Under the pieces are notes generated by a model that had not been told where the DNA came from, made no database searches, and saw only the letters and a list, made by a program, of their open reading frames with translations. Below, piece after piece: positions 1 to 5,309 of a stretch of 5,309 bases of DNA (the first letter of the stretch is position 1; every line of letters starts with the position of its first letter). A program made the translations under genes and the position numbers. Source of the stretch: Thermoplasmata archaeon (GTDB taxonomy: Archaea > Thermoplasmatota > Penumbrarchaeia > Penumbrarchaeales > EX4484-36); assembly GCA_021160765.1 (NCBI GenBank), contig JAGHBW010000115.1, positions 1 through 5,309 of the forward strand, read 5' to 3'.

Positions 1-1358
1 GGGATGGGTGGGGTGATGATGGAGAGTGGTGGGGCCTGGTAAAGATAGATTTTCAGTGTGGGGTTGGGCTCACCGCTCAGTGTGAAGAACCCCTCTGGAG
101 CGGCTTTTTTCATGATCCTGTATTGGGATGAGAGGGTGAGCCTCCTCCCCGGGGGTGTGGTTTTTCCCAGGTATATGGAGGGGTCTTCACCCCACTCCGT
201 CACCGTTAGGGTCTCGGGATCAATCTCTGCGAAATACTGTCCCACAGGGGTGTCAACTGTGAGGTTCCAGGAGGGTCTGGCTGACGTATTCAGCGTTATC
301 TGAACCCCCTTTACCCTCAACACTTCAAGCCCCTTCTCAGAAAAGAAGTCCTTAACCGCCTCCTCAATCTCCTCTGGCGTTGCCCCGTAGAGGCTTCTGT
401 TGAAGTTGCTCCCTGAGGAGGGAAGAAGCCCCCCGGGGAGGAGCTCTATCTCCATATTACTGCCAAAAGGAGGTACCATGAGCACCTCTCCACTCCCCTT
501 AACACCATATATACGCTCCTTACGGAAGTTGATCAGAAGGCTGTATCCGTTTATCCTACCCTGAGCGGTCAGATTGAGGCTGATGGGGAAATGGTAGCCC
601 TTTTCAACGGTTGCCCGGCCTGAAACCTTCACCCCCGCCCCCTCCCCGAACAGGCTGAGTTGAGCAATCTCCTCATCAATTCTCTCAACAGTGAGAGCAA
701 ACCTGAACATTAGAGGCGGGAGGGGCAGTGGATAGAGGTCCACGGTCAGGTTTGCCCAATAGGTCCTCCCCTCCTCCACAGAGGGAAGCCTGGTAAGAAG
801 TTCAGACCAGAGGGTCTGTGGAGTGCTGCTGGAGGGGAACACGACGTACTCCTCCTCCACACTCCTTCCACCCTCCCCAATGAAATTCTGGTGCTCCTCT
901 ACGCGGAAGATCTCCAGGTCCTGTAGCCGGACATATCTTTTTATCGCCGTCTGAAAATCTCCACTGCTCTCAGCAACCCCTCCTGGGGTTGAAAGGTGTG
1001 CCACCCTCCTTCCGTTGTAGTTCTCCTCTATTACGAGAGAGGGGGTTTTTATCATTCGTGAATCCTCTCTTGTAGCGTACCCTACAACCCTCAACGTCCC
1101 CTCGGAGCGAGACGTATAGGTGAGGTTTACCCCTATCTTCGCTGAGTTGAGGGAGGAGTAAAAGGTTGTTTTAAACCGGTAGAATTCGGAGATCCTAGGC
1201 GGCGTTAGGTTGAACCGCTCCCTCTCCCCCTCTGCGCTGTTTACGATGGGGGTGGAGGGGTTAATACCCGGAGGCCTGAACTCACCCTCTTTAAAGAAGG
1301 AGTAGGATATGTTGAAGAGGAGGAGAACAAGAAGGACCGCCGCAATACCTTTTCTCAT
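1..1358 (-). CDS. Exported or membrane-anchored sequon-rich protein, PepSY-like C-terminal region (3' end outside window)
   Basis: I do not recognise the family. The minus-strand frame is open from ATG at 1358 to the left edge (452 codons, no stop), so the C terminus is missing. Residues 4-21 form one hydrophobic segment after a short basic start (MRKGIAAVLLVLLLFN), suggesting a signal peptide or N-terminal anchor. The rest is polar, beta-strand-like and cysteine-free, with seven N-x-S/T sequons outside the hydrophobic segment (FNLT, VNLT, ANLT, LNLT, FNRS, LNTS, WNLT), consistent with an extracytoplasmic N-glycosylated protein. Residues about 327-390 look like a PepSY-type unit: a helix starting TPEEIEEAV, then a strand with WNLTV, then YFAEIDPETLTVTEW. 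The start is supported by GAGGGAG at 1364-1370, five bases upstream. The gene follows its upstream neighbour by 10 bp, so they are almost certainly cotranscribed. A CDS here is near certain; export is likely; the PepSY reading is tentative; biochemical function is unknown. Confidence 0.88.
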   Translation of the reverse strand, partial: MRKGIAAVLLVLLLFNISYSFFKEGEFRPPGINPSTPIVNSAEGERERFNLTPPRISEFYRFKTTFYSSLNSAKIGVNLTYTSRSEGTLRVVGYATREDSRMIKTPSLVIEENYNGRRVAHLSTPGGVAESSGDFQTAIKRYVRLQDLEIFRVEEHQNFIGEGGRSVEEEYVVFPSSSTPQTLWSELLTRLPSVEEGRTYWANLTVDLYPLPLPPLMFRFALTVERIDEEIAQLSLFGEGAGVKVSGRATVEKGYHFPISLNLTAQGRINGYSLLINFRKERIYGVKGSGEVLMVPPFGSNMEIELLPGGLLPSSGSNFNRSLYGATPEEIEEAVKDFFSEKGLEVLRVKGVQITLNTSARPSWNLTVDTPVGQYFAEIDPETLTVTEWGEDPSIYLGKTTPPGRRLTLSSQYRIMKKAAPEGFFTLSGEPNPTLKIYLYQAPPLSIITPPI

Positions 1359-1363
1359 ATATG

Positions 1364-1370
1364 CTCCCTC
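1364..1370 (-). promoter_or_regulatory. Ribosome binding site for the gene starting at 1358
   Basis: GAGGGAG on the minus strand lies five bases upstream of the ATG at 1358 and overlaps the TGA stop of the preceding gene (1369-1371). It fixes the start of the downstream gene and implies coupled translation of the pair. Confidence 0.7.
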
Positions 1371-3117
1371 AGAATATTGATTTTAGGTCCGTTCCCTCCA
1401 CAGAGAGAACGTAGAGTAGCTGTCCAGATTGTGCGTCCACACCTGCGCTGAACGTGTTCCCGCTGGAGTATAGTGTGTCCATCTGAACCATGTACGTCAG
1501 TTTTGAGGTGGGCGGGGTCAATCCCGTTAAAGAGCTGGTGAGGATGAGGCCCGGATTGTTTGTGTAGCCAACAGCACCCATTACGAAGAAGAACCTGAAG
1601 TTCTCCTGAAGTGTCCCGGAGGGGTACACCTTGCTTCTGATCTGACTGTCCGATTTAAGAAGCCTCTCTGCAGATGATATTGTCAGGATGTTGTCACCCA
1701 CCTCCTCTCTGTTCATGTACGCCATACCATAAACCCTTCCATAATCCTTCATCACATACTCTCTTACCTCAACAACCTCTCCCTTTATGTTCCTTATCTC
1801 CGTTCTGGCCACAAGGATGTTATAGGAGAACTTGGGGGGCTTTCCTGTCTCCCTGTAAACCTGGTTCGCCTCCTCCTCGGTGGCGGCGTACCCGAAGGTC
1901 AGGTTCCACATGTAGGTGCGGTTTCTTGAAAGTGTGTCCTCTGTCCAGTTGAACATGGAGCCCGTAAGATATGCACTTTCAGGAGCACCGTACTCATCCA
2001 GGAAGGACTTAAGCCCCTCGCTTCTGTTGATTGCAAGTTCCACCGCCCTTGAAAGTGGAAAGACGTCAAAGGATGAGGAATCACTTCCATCGTCTGGGGA
2101 GAGCATCCAGCTCTTGAACTCCCCCCCGGGGCTCACAGACCAGTAGTGTTTCCCGGGACAGGAGCCCCAGCTTATCTTCTGCTCCCCTATTCTCAAATTG
2201 TCATTTCTCTCTATGTCCCTGGTGGTTGTCAGGTCAACGATCAACTTAGACGTGCTGTCCTCGTAGGACTGGTTCGTTCGGGTATAGCCCCTCAAAACGA
2301 AGGGAGAATCCTCAGAGATCCAGAAGGATCTGTTGAAGTTGAGGAATCCGAAGAAACTGGAAGTGACGTTTATCTGCATACTCCTCAAGCCGTAGAGCTT
2401 TCCGGACCTGACAGCCCTCCAGTAATAGGTCTGATTGAAATCGGACCCCTCAACCCTGGCGGTAAATATTCCCTTCTTCCCAACGGTGATCTCCCTTCCT
2501 CCTCCATATATCCTCTCGTCCAGGGTTGGGACCATTGGCTCGTTCAGGTTGGGATAGCTTCTCAACCACCCTGAGTAGTTAAGGCTTACCTTCAGCTCCG
2601 GTATCTTGTCTATACGTATGGAGCCCTCGTTGTAGTTCTTTATTATCCTGCGGTTGTACAGGTCATAATATGCGCTGTGAAGTGCAGACAGCGACCCGGG
2701 GATCGTCTGCGTGTCCTTATCAGAGCCTTCAATGGTCAGGGTGAAGGTGGCCTCTGTGTCATCTGTAACCTTCAGTGTCCTGTGGACATCCTTGAAGCCG
2801 TCCTCCTGCTCCTCTATCCCCTCCACCACCTGAACAAGCGTACCCTCACCAACAATCGTGTACCTCTCCCACTCCCCGCTGGTCTTGTTCTCCCAATATA
2901 GAAGAGCCCTTACCGTGTAGTGGTAGACCGCCCTGTCCCCTATTCTGAAATCCGGCACCACAAGAACAAAATCCCCCTTGATCTCCTCAATATCCCCCTC
3001 ACCTCCCGACTCATTAACCTCCCCTGGCTTATGAGGGTTTGTAGAGGGTGAGACTACATAATATACAACGTTGAAAAGAACAAGTGCTGCTGCCACGGCC
3101 ACTATAGCAGTTCTCAT
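1369..3117 (-). CDS. Exported or membrane-anchored sequon-rich protein, PepSY-like C-terminal region
   Basis: Unrecognised family, complete at 582 residues from ATG 3117. Residues 3-23 are hydrophobic (MRTAIVAVAAALVLFN at the start), giving a signal peptide or single anchor; there is no C-terminal membrane segment. A polar, Gly/Glu-rich linker (about 25-45) precedes a long, probably beta-rich ectodomain. Eleven N-x-S/T sequons are visible, including NES, NKT, NYS, NQT, NVT, NWT and NLT, and there is one cysteine (in SCPGKHYW). Near the C terminus, residues about 478-575 run from an alpha-helical SSAERLLKSD to LTYMVQM and then AGVDAQSGQLLYVL, resembling a PepSY unit with its terminal VDxxSGxLL strand. 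The ATG at 3117 is preferred over an in-frame TTG at 3156 because GAGGTG (3123-3128) sits five bases before it and the hydrophobic segment then follows directly. It is first in a two-gene operon with a similar protein. A surface role (envelope-associated or substrate-binding) is inference; no catalytic motif was found. Confidence 0.9.
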   Translation of the reverse strand: MRTAIVAVAAALVLFNVVYYVVSPSTNPHKPGEVNESGGEGDIEEIKGDFVLVVPDFRIGDRAVYHYTVRALLYWENKTSGEWERYTIVGEGTLVQVVEGIEEQEDGFKDVHRTLKVTDDTEATFTLTIEGSDKDTQTIPGSLSALHSAYYDLYNRRIIKNYNEGSIRIDKIPELKVSLNYSGWLRSYPNLNEPMVPTLDERIYGGGREITVGKKGIFTARVEGSDFNQTYYWRAVRSGKLYGLRSMQINVTSSFFGFLNFNRSFWISEDSPFVLRGYTRTNQSYEDSTSKLIVDLTTTRDIERNDNLRIGEQKISWGSCPGKHYWSVSPGGEFKSWMLSPDDGSDSSSFDVFPLSRAVELAINRSEGLKSFLDEYGAPESAYLTGSMFNWTEDTLSRNRTYMWNLTFGYAATEEEANQVYRETGKPPKFSYNILVARTEIRNIKGEVVEVREYVMKDYGRVYGMAYMNREEVGDNILTISSAERLLKSDSQIRSKVYPSGTLQENFRFFFVMGAVGYTNNPGLILTSSLTGLTPPTSKLTYMVQMDTLYSSGNTFSAGVDAQSGQLLYVLSVEGTDLKSIF

Positions 3118-3122
3118 GTGGA

Positions 3123-3128
3123 CACCTC
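3123..3128 (-). promoter_or_regulatory. Ribosome binding site deciding the start at 3117
   Basis: GAGGTG on the minus strand, five bases upstream of ATG 3117, matches the archaeal consensus GGAGGTGA. It supports the 582-residue form over the version 13 residues longer that begins at TTG 3156. Confidence 0.7.
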
Positions 3129-3160
3129 GTCCAGGGGACGGCGTGTTATTGGACAAGTCA

Positions 3161-3169
3161 TACTTAAAA
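3161..3169 (-). promoter_or_regulatory. Putative TATA box for the minus-strand secreted-protein operon
   Basis: The minus strand reads TTTTAAGTA here. A start of transcription about 25 bases downstream would fall near 3140, leaving a leader of about 20 bases that contains the GAGGTG site. A second AT-rich stretch (AATAAAAG, 3172-3179 on the minus strand) is an alternative. Position and composition are the only evidence. Confidence 0.45.
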
Positions 3170-3203
3170 CTTCTTTTATTGTGTTGAGATTGATTAGAGA
3201 AGG

Positions 3204-3216
3204 TTTTAATTCATAT
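3204..3216 (+). promoter_or_regulatory. Putative TATA box for the zinc protein/isomerase operon
   Basis: TTTTAATTCATAT is centred about 27 bases upstream of the GTG at 3236. That is the spacing expected if transcription starts at or next to the GTG, giving a leaderless mRNA. No good Shine-Dalgarno sequence lies before the GTG, which fits. The assignment is by spacing and composition only. Confidence 0.5.
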
Positions 3217-3235
3217 CGTGTGATTCTCGTTGGGG

Positions 3236-3385
3236 GTGGTTCAACTGTCCATAGTTGGATTGTGTCACATCTGCGGAAGACCTGCAACCGGGTTTTGTCC
3301 ATCCTGCGGAAAGCCAGTTTGTGAGAGGTGTAGAGTATCCCCCTTGGGAGTATGCAAGGTGTGTGCTGGGGGGGTGAGGGTGTGA
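3236..3385 (+). CDS. Small eight-cysteine zinc-binding protein
   Basis: A 49-residue protein that can easily be missed because of its size. It has four CxxC pairs at residues 10/13, 21/24, 29/32 and 40/43, spaced CxxC-x7-CxxC-x4-CxxC-x7-CxxC, with a His at 11. It is also rich in CG turns (CGRP, CPSCGKP, CERC, CKVC). This arrangement is expected to bind two zinc ions, perhaps cross-braced like B-box or HIT-type fingers or as two tandem zinc ribbons; I cannot assign a named family. The GTG at 3236 is chosen because a TATA-like box lies at the right distance for a leaderless message; TTG 3230 and TTG 3260 are alternatives, the latter leaving only one residue before the first cysteine. Its stop overlaps the start of the isomerase gene by four bases (GTGA), so the two are translationally coupled. 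A role as a protein-protein or nucleic-acid adaptor, possibly partnering the isomerase, is inference. The cysteine regularity makes it a real gene with good confidence. Confidence 0.85.
   Translation: MVQLSIVGLCHICGRPATGFCPSCGKPVCERCRVSPLGVCKVCAGGVRV
3370..3377 (+). promoter_or_regulatory. Ribosome binding site deciding the isomerase start at 3382
   Basis: GGGGGTGA differs from the consensus GGAGGTGA at one base and ends four bases before the GTG at 3382. It lies inside the zinc-protein gene, supports GTG 3382 over ATG 3352, and fits translational coupling. Confidence 0.65.
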
Positions 3386-4497
3386 AGCTTTTTACGGAGA
3401 ACATTCCAAGAACCCCATGGTCAAGAATAGATCCCCCACATGAGGAACACCCCTCAAAGGAGGAGGTGCCCTTCATAAATTCGGAACCGGACCTCAAAAG
3501 GGTAAAATCACTTTCAGGGGAGATCAAGGAGGAGGTGGACATCAAGAAGCTGGTAGTTGTGGGCCATGGAGGTTCCATTACCACCTTTATGGGAATATAC
3601 TCATCCCTTCTGCTGTATCGGGGGCACCCGGAGGTTTATTTTGTGAATACCGTGGATGAAGAGTACCTCCGCTACGTCAGGAGGAGAACAAGGGAGAACG
3701 CACTTCTGCTGGTGATCTCTAAATCAGGAAGAACGCAGACAACACTTGAGGCAATGGAGTGGTTCACCCACCTTCCAGGGGCGGTGATCACCCAGAGGGG
3801 GAGCAGCCCCTTAAGAAGGATTGCGGAGGAGAGGGGCTGGTGGGTGCTGGACCACCCACCAGACGTTGATGGCAGGTTCTCAGGGGGCTTTGAAACTGCA
3901 CTTCTTCCCTCCTCCCTGTGCGGGCTCAACGTTGATGAGTACCTCAGCGCTGTAAGGACAGCTTATTCTGAGTGGTTCTCCCCCCGGGGGGACCTCTATG
4001 AAATTGCATGGAGGTACTACCTGTGGGAGAAGGCCGGGAGGGAGATCCTCTACGTTCCCATATACTCCAAGGGATTGAGCGGTTTCTCCTCCCTTATAAC
4101 ACAGCTCATTCACGAATCCACGGGGAAGGAGGGGAGGGGCATGACAACCCTTGTGATGGAGGGGCCGGAATGTCAGCATCATACAAACCAGAGGATACTG
4201 GGGGGAAGGGAGAACGTCAGTGCTCTCTTTGTCCTCCCGCTTAAGGACTCCCCCCTAAGATGGGAGGCTGAGGGAAGCATTGAGGCGTTTAAGGAGGCGG
4301 GAATACCCCACCTGAGGATAGAGTACCAGGAGGTAAACGAGGCTTCTGTGGGGAGGTTTGTAGCCTTCTGGCACATCTTCACATTGTACTCTGCCATATT
4401 AAGAGGGCTTCAGCCCTTCGGTCAGCCAGAGGTTGAAAAAGCAAAGGAGCACTCAAGAAGGATAAGAAGGGAGAAGGGGGTTAAAAACTGGGATTAG
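3382..4497 (+). CDS. SIS-domain phosphosugar isomerase, glucose-6-phosphate isomerase-like
   Basis: A 371-residue cytoplasmic enzyme of the SIS-type phosphoglucose isomerase family, expected to interconvert glucose 6-phosphate and fructose 6-phosphate in gluconeogenesis/glycolysis. Two SIS domains are visible. The first has GHGGS at 61-65 and the phosphate-binding SKSGRT loop at 113-118, followed by GRFSG at 164-168. The second has the family signature ESTGK at 245-249 (Glu245 matching the catalytic base), QHH at 265-267 (His266 matching the ring-opening His) and, near the C terminus, QPxVExAK with Lys355 matching the conserved active-site lysine. Length is somewhat below the roughly 400 residues of methanogen homologues. 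Differences from the usual pattern include Cys264 where DQHS normally has Asp, and SGGFETA where the family usually reads SVLSxVG, so substrate preference may differ. The GTG start overlaps the upstream zinc-protein stop as GTGA. The 3' end converges with, and overlaps by three bases, a minus-strand gene. Family assignment is strong; exact substrate less so. Confidence 0.85.
   Translation: MKLFTENIPRTPWSRIDPPHEEHPSKEEVPFINSEPDLKRVKSLSGEIKEEVDIKKLVVVGHGGSITTFMGIYSSLLLYRGHPEVYFVNTVDEEYLRYVRRRTRENALLLVISKSGRTQTTLEAMEWFTHLPGAVITQRGSSPLRRIAEERGWWVLDHPPDVDGRFSGGFETALLPSSLCGLNVDEYLSAVRTAYSEWFSPRGDLYEIAWRYYLWEKAGREILYVPIYSKGLSGFSSLITQLIHESTGKEGRGMTTLVMEGPECQHHTNQRILGGRENVSALFVLPLKDSPLRWEAEGSIEAFKEAGIPHLRIEYQEVNEASVGRFVAFWHIFTLYSAILRGLQPFGQPEVEKAKEHSRRIRREKGVKNWD
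4483..4487 (-). terminator. Possible oligo-T terminator of the pheS operon
   Basis: The minus strand reads TTTTT seven bases past the TAA of the small membrane-protein gene, within the end of the convergent isomerase gene. Archaeal termination can use short T runs, but five Ts with no supporting structure is weak evidence. Confidence 0.25.
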
Positions 4498-4763
4498 CCC
4501 GACTTCTTCCACGCGAGAAGGAGTACTAGAACCACGAAGAAGGCTAAGACGCCGTAGAGGATGTTCCCAGTATAGTACCATACAAGGATCCCAGCCGCTG
4601 TAGCGGGAAGGTATTTTATAAGAACCACAAAGACGCTGCCGATGAGGTATATTAGCACTATTAATATGATCACCAGAACTGCCACCACCACTACGGCGGT
4701 TACACACCCAATGCCCAGAGTTTTCAAAACGCCGGAGCCCACAACATTCTCTATACCGAGCAC
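4494..4763 (-). CDS. Small multi-span membrane protein downstream of pheS
   Basis: An 89-residue, very hydrophobic protein of unrecognised family. A long Val/Ile/Leu-rich stretch covers residues about 16-49, enough for one long or one-and-a-half membrane passes. After KYLP (50-53) there is a second hydrophobic region, 54-85, with a GN (66-67) that may mark a short turn between two helices. The protein ends in basic WKKSG. Two or three membrane spans are likely, with no catalytic motif. GTG 4763 is the only start that fits: the frame is closed by a stop at 4779-4781, and an ATG at 4768 is in another frame that stops after five codons. GGAG at 4773-4776, inside the end of pheS, is the binding site nine bases upstream. 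It follows pheS by four bases, so they form one transcript, though a link to translation is only positional. Its stop overlaps the isomerase stop on the other strand. Confidence 0.78.
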   Translation of the reverse strand: MLGIENVVGSGVLKTLGIGCVTAVVVVAVLVIILIVLIYLIGSVFVVLIKYLPATAAGILVWYYTGNILYGVLAFFVVLVLLLAWKKSG

Positions 4764-4767
4764 AGCA

Positions 4768-5309
4768 TCACTCTCCTTTTATATTTGGGTATGGGACCTC
4801 CCTAAGCCATTTGAGGTCAGACATGTAAAGCTTTCTTATATCATCCACATCCATAATCATCATTGCCAGCCTTTCAAGACCCAGTCCCCACGCCAAAACC
4901 GGCTCTTTAACACCCGTTGGAAGGGTCACCTCCGGCCTGAATATCCCAGCTCCGCCCAGCTCCATCCATTTTCCTCTGAAGAGCACCTCCACCTCCAGCG
5001 ACGGCTCAGTGTAGGGGAAATAACTGGGTCTCACGCGGATCTTCGGGAAGCCCATCTTACGGTAGAACTCCTTCAGGATCCCGATGAGCATGTTCAACGA
5101 TGCACCCTCCTCCACAAGAATCCCCTCAATCTGGTGAAATTCAGGGAGATGGTGAGCGTCTATAGCCTCGTTTCTAAACACCCTCTCCACGGAGAAGACC
5201 CTTAAGGGGGGGTGCGGGTTGTGGTAGAGGTACCTGATGGTGTTAACCGTTGTGTGCGTTCTCAGCAGAAATCGCTCAGCCTCCTCCCTCCTCCACCCCT
5301 CCCTCCACC
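4768..5309 (-). CDS. pheS: Phenylalanyl-tRNA synthetase alpha subunit, C-terminal catalytic part (5' end outside window)
   Basis: The frame is open to the right edge, so only the last 180 or so codons are present and the start lies outside. PheS is the class II catalytic subunit that, with PheT, charges tRNA-Phe with phenylalanine in the cytoplasm. In order, the fragment shows LLRTHTT, then motif 2 (VFRNEAIDAHHLPEFHQIEG, bearing the ATP-contacting FRxE), the FPYTEPSLEVEV pocket segment, GGAGIFRPEV, and motif 3 (GLGLERLAM, with the conserved motif-3 Arg). These are the features of the archaeal/eukaryotic-type alpha subunit, and nothing in the visible core looks degraded. An internal GTG at 5190 is not the start, because conserved synthetase sequence continues upstream of it. 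The gene ends in NIKGE and is followed four bases later by a small membrane-protein gene whose binding site lies in the last codons of pheS. Confidence 0.96.
   Translation of the reverse strand, partial: WREGWRREEAERFLLRTHTTVNTIRYLYHNPHPPLRVFSVERVFRNEAIDAHHLPEFHQIEGILVEEGASLNMLIGILKEFYRKMGFPKIRVRPSYFPYTEPSLEVEVLFRGKWMELGGAGIFRPEVTLPTGVKEPVLAWGLGLERLAMMIMDVDDIRKLYMSDLKWLREVPYPNIKGE

Larger units (their letters stand above)
3118..3235. promoter_or_regulatory. Divergent intergenic promoter region
   Basis: This 118-bp gap lies between the divergent gene starts at 3117 (minus) and 3236 (plus). It is visibly richer in A and T than the flanking coding sequence and is the only substantial non-coding stretch in the window. 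It contains plausible TATA boxes for both directions about 35-50 bp apart, so regulation of the two sides could be linked. No clear inverted-repeat operator was found by eye. Confidence 0.6.

Noticed and set aside
58..303. 81-codon plus-strand open frame at the left edge
   Set aside because: The opposite strand carries a continuous 452-codon frame with a leader, binding site and sequons.
2146..2574. 142-codon plus-strand open frame
   Set aside because: It is antisense to the well-supported exported-protein gene, with no recognisable domain and no binding site; a shadow frame.
3118..3156. N-terminal extension of the 582-residue exported protein from TTG 3156
   Set aside because: The extra 13 residues are polar and precede a normal basic/hydrophobic leader; GAGGTG at correct spacing supports ATG 3117.
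3352..3381. Isomerase start at ATG 3352
   Set aside because: It would read the conserved zinc-protein cysteine region in another frame, giving MQGVCWGGEG with no family likeness; GTG 3382 has a better binding site and a classic GTGA overlap.
3114..3584. 156-codon minus-strand open frame across the promoter gap
   Set aside because: It lies antisense to the zinc protein and isomerase start and crosses both promoters; composition is not protein-like.
3236..4497. Zinc domain and isomerase as one protein split by a frameshift
   Set aside because: The four-base GTGA overlap with a binding site just upstream is a normal coupled-gene junction, and there is no slippery sequence at the join.
4766..4768. 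ATG overlapping the pheS stop (TGATG) as start of the membrane protein
   Set aside because: It is in a different frame and reaches a stop after five codons; GTG 4763 is in the long hydrophobic frame.
4642..5205. 187-codon plus-strand open frame
   Set aside because: It is antisense to pheS and the small membrane protein; its Thr/His-rich sequence is a reverse-strand shadow of Val and other pheS codons.
1..5309. CRISPR array, tRNA, rRNA, insertion sequence or phage/defence genes
   Set aside because: No regularly spaced repeats, cloverleaf sequence, terminal inverted repeats or transposase/defence motifs were seen, and nearly all bases are accounted for by coding genes.

Overview
The window reads as a euryarchaeal chromosome fragment, probably thermophilic. 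The evidence is archaeal-type phenylalanyl-tRNA synthetase alpha, a SIS-type glucose-6-phosphate isomerase of the kind known from methanogens and haloarchaea, an AT-rich TATA-like box placed for a leaderless transcript, Shine-Dalgarno sites close to GGAGGTGA, frequent GTG starts and heavy use of AGG/AGA arginine codons. The genus cannot be fixed from the sequence. No tRNA, rRNA, CRISPR array, insertion sequence or attachment site was seen.

Layout. Positions 1-3117 carry two tandem minus-strand genes (3117 to 1369, then 1358 to beyond position 1). Both encode large proteins of unrecognised family with one N-terminal hydrophobic segment and sequon-rich, apparently extracytoplasmic bodies. They share a nearly identical N-terminal pattern and, in my reading, a PepSY-like C-terminal module, so they look like a diverged surface or exported pair made from one transcript. 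A 118-bp AT-rich divergent promoter region (3118-3235) separates them from a plus-strand pair: a 49-residue eight-cysteine zinc-binding protein (3236-3385), too short to be found by a length-filtered ORF search, translationally coupled by a GTGA overlap to a divergent SIS/PGI-family phosphosugar isomerase (3382-4497).

The isomerase converges tail-to-tail with a minus-strand operon at the right edge. That operon holds the C-terminal part of pheS (window end to 4768), followed four bases later by a small hydrophobic membrane protein (4763 to 4494). The two convergent stop codons overlap.

Functionally the window joins housekeeping genes (pheS, isomerase) with unknown genes. The most distinctive items are the mini zinc protein coupled to the isomerase and the tandem secreted-type pair. 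I see no defence system or mobile system, and no sequence evidence links the two halves beyond their shared divergent promoter region.
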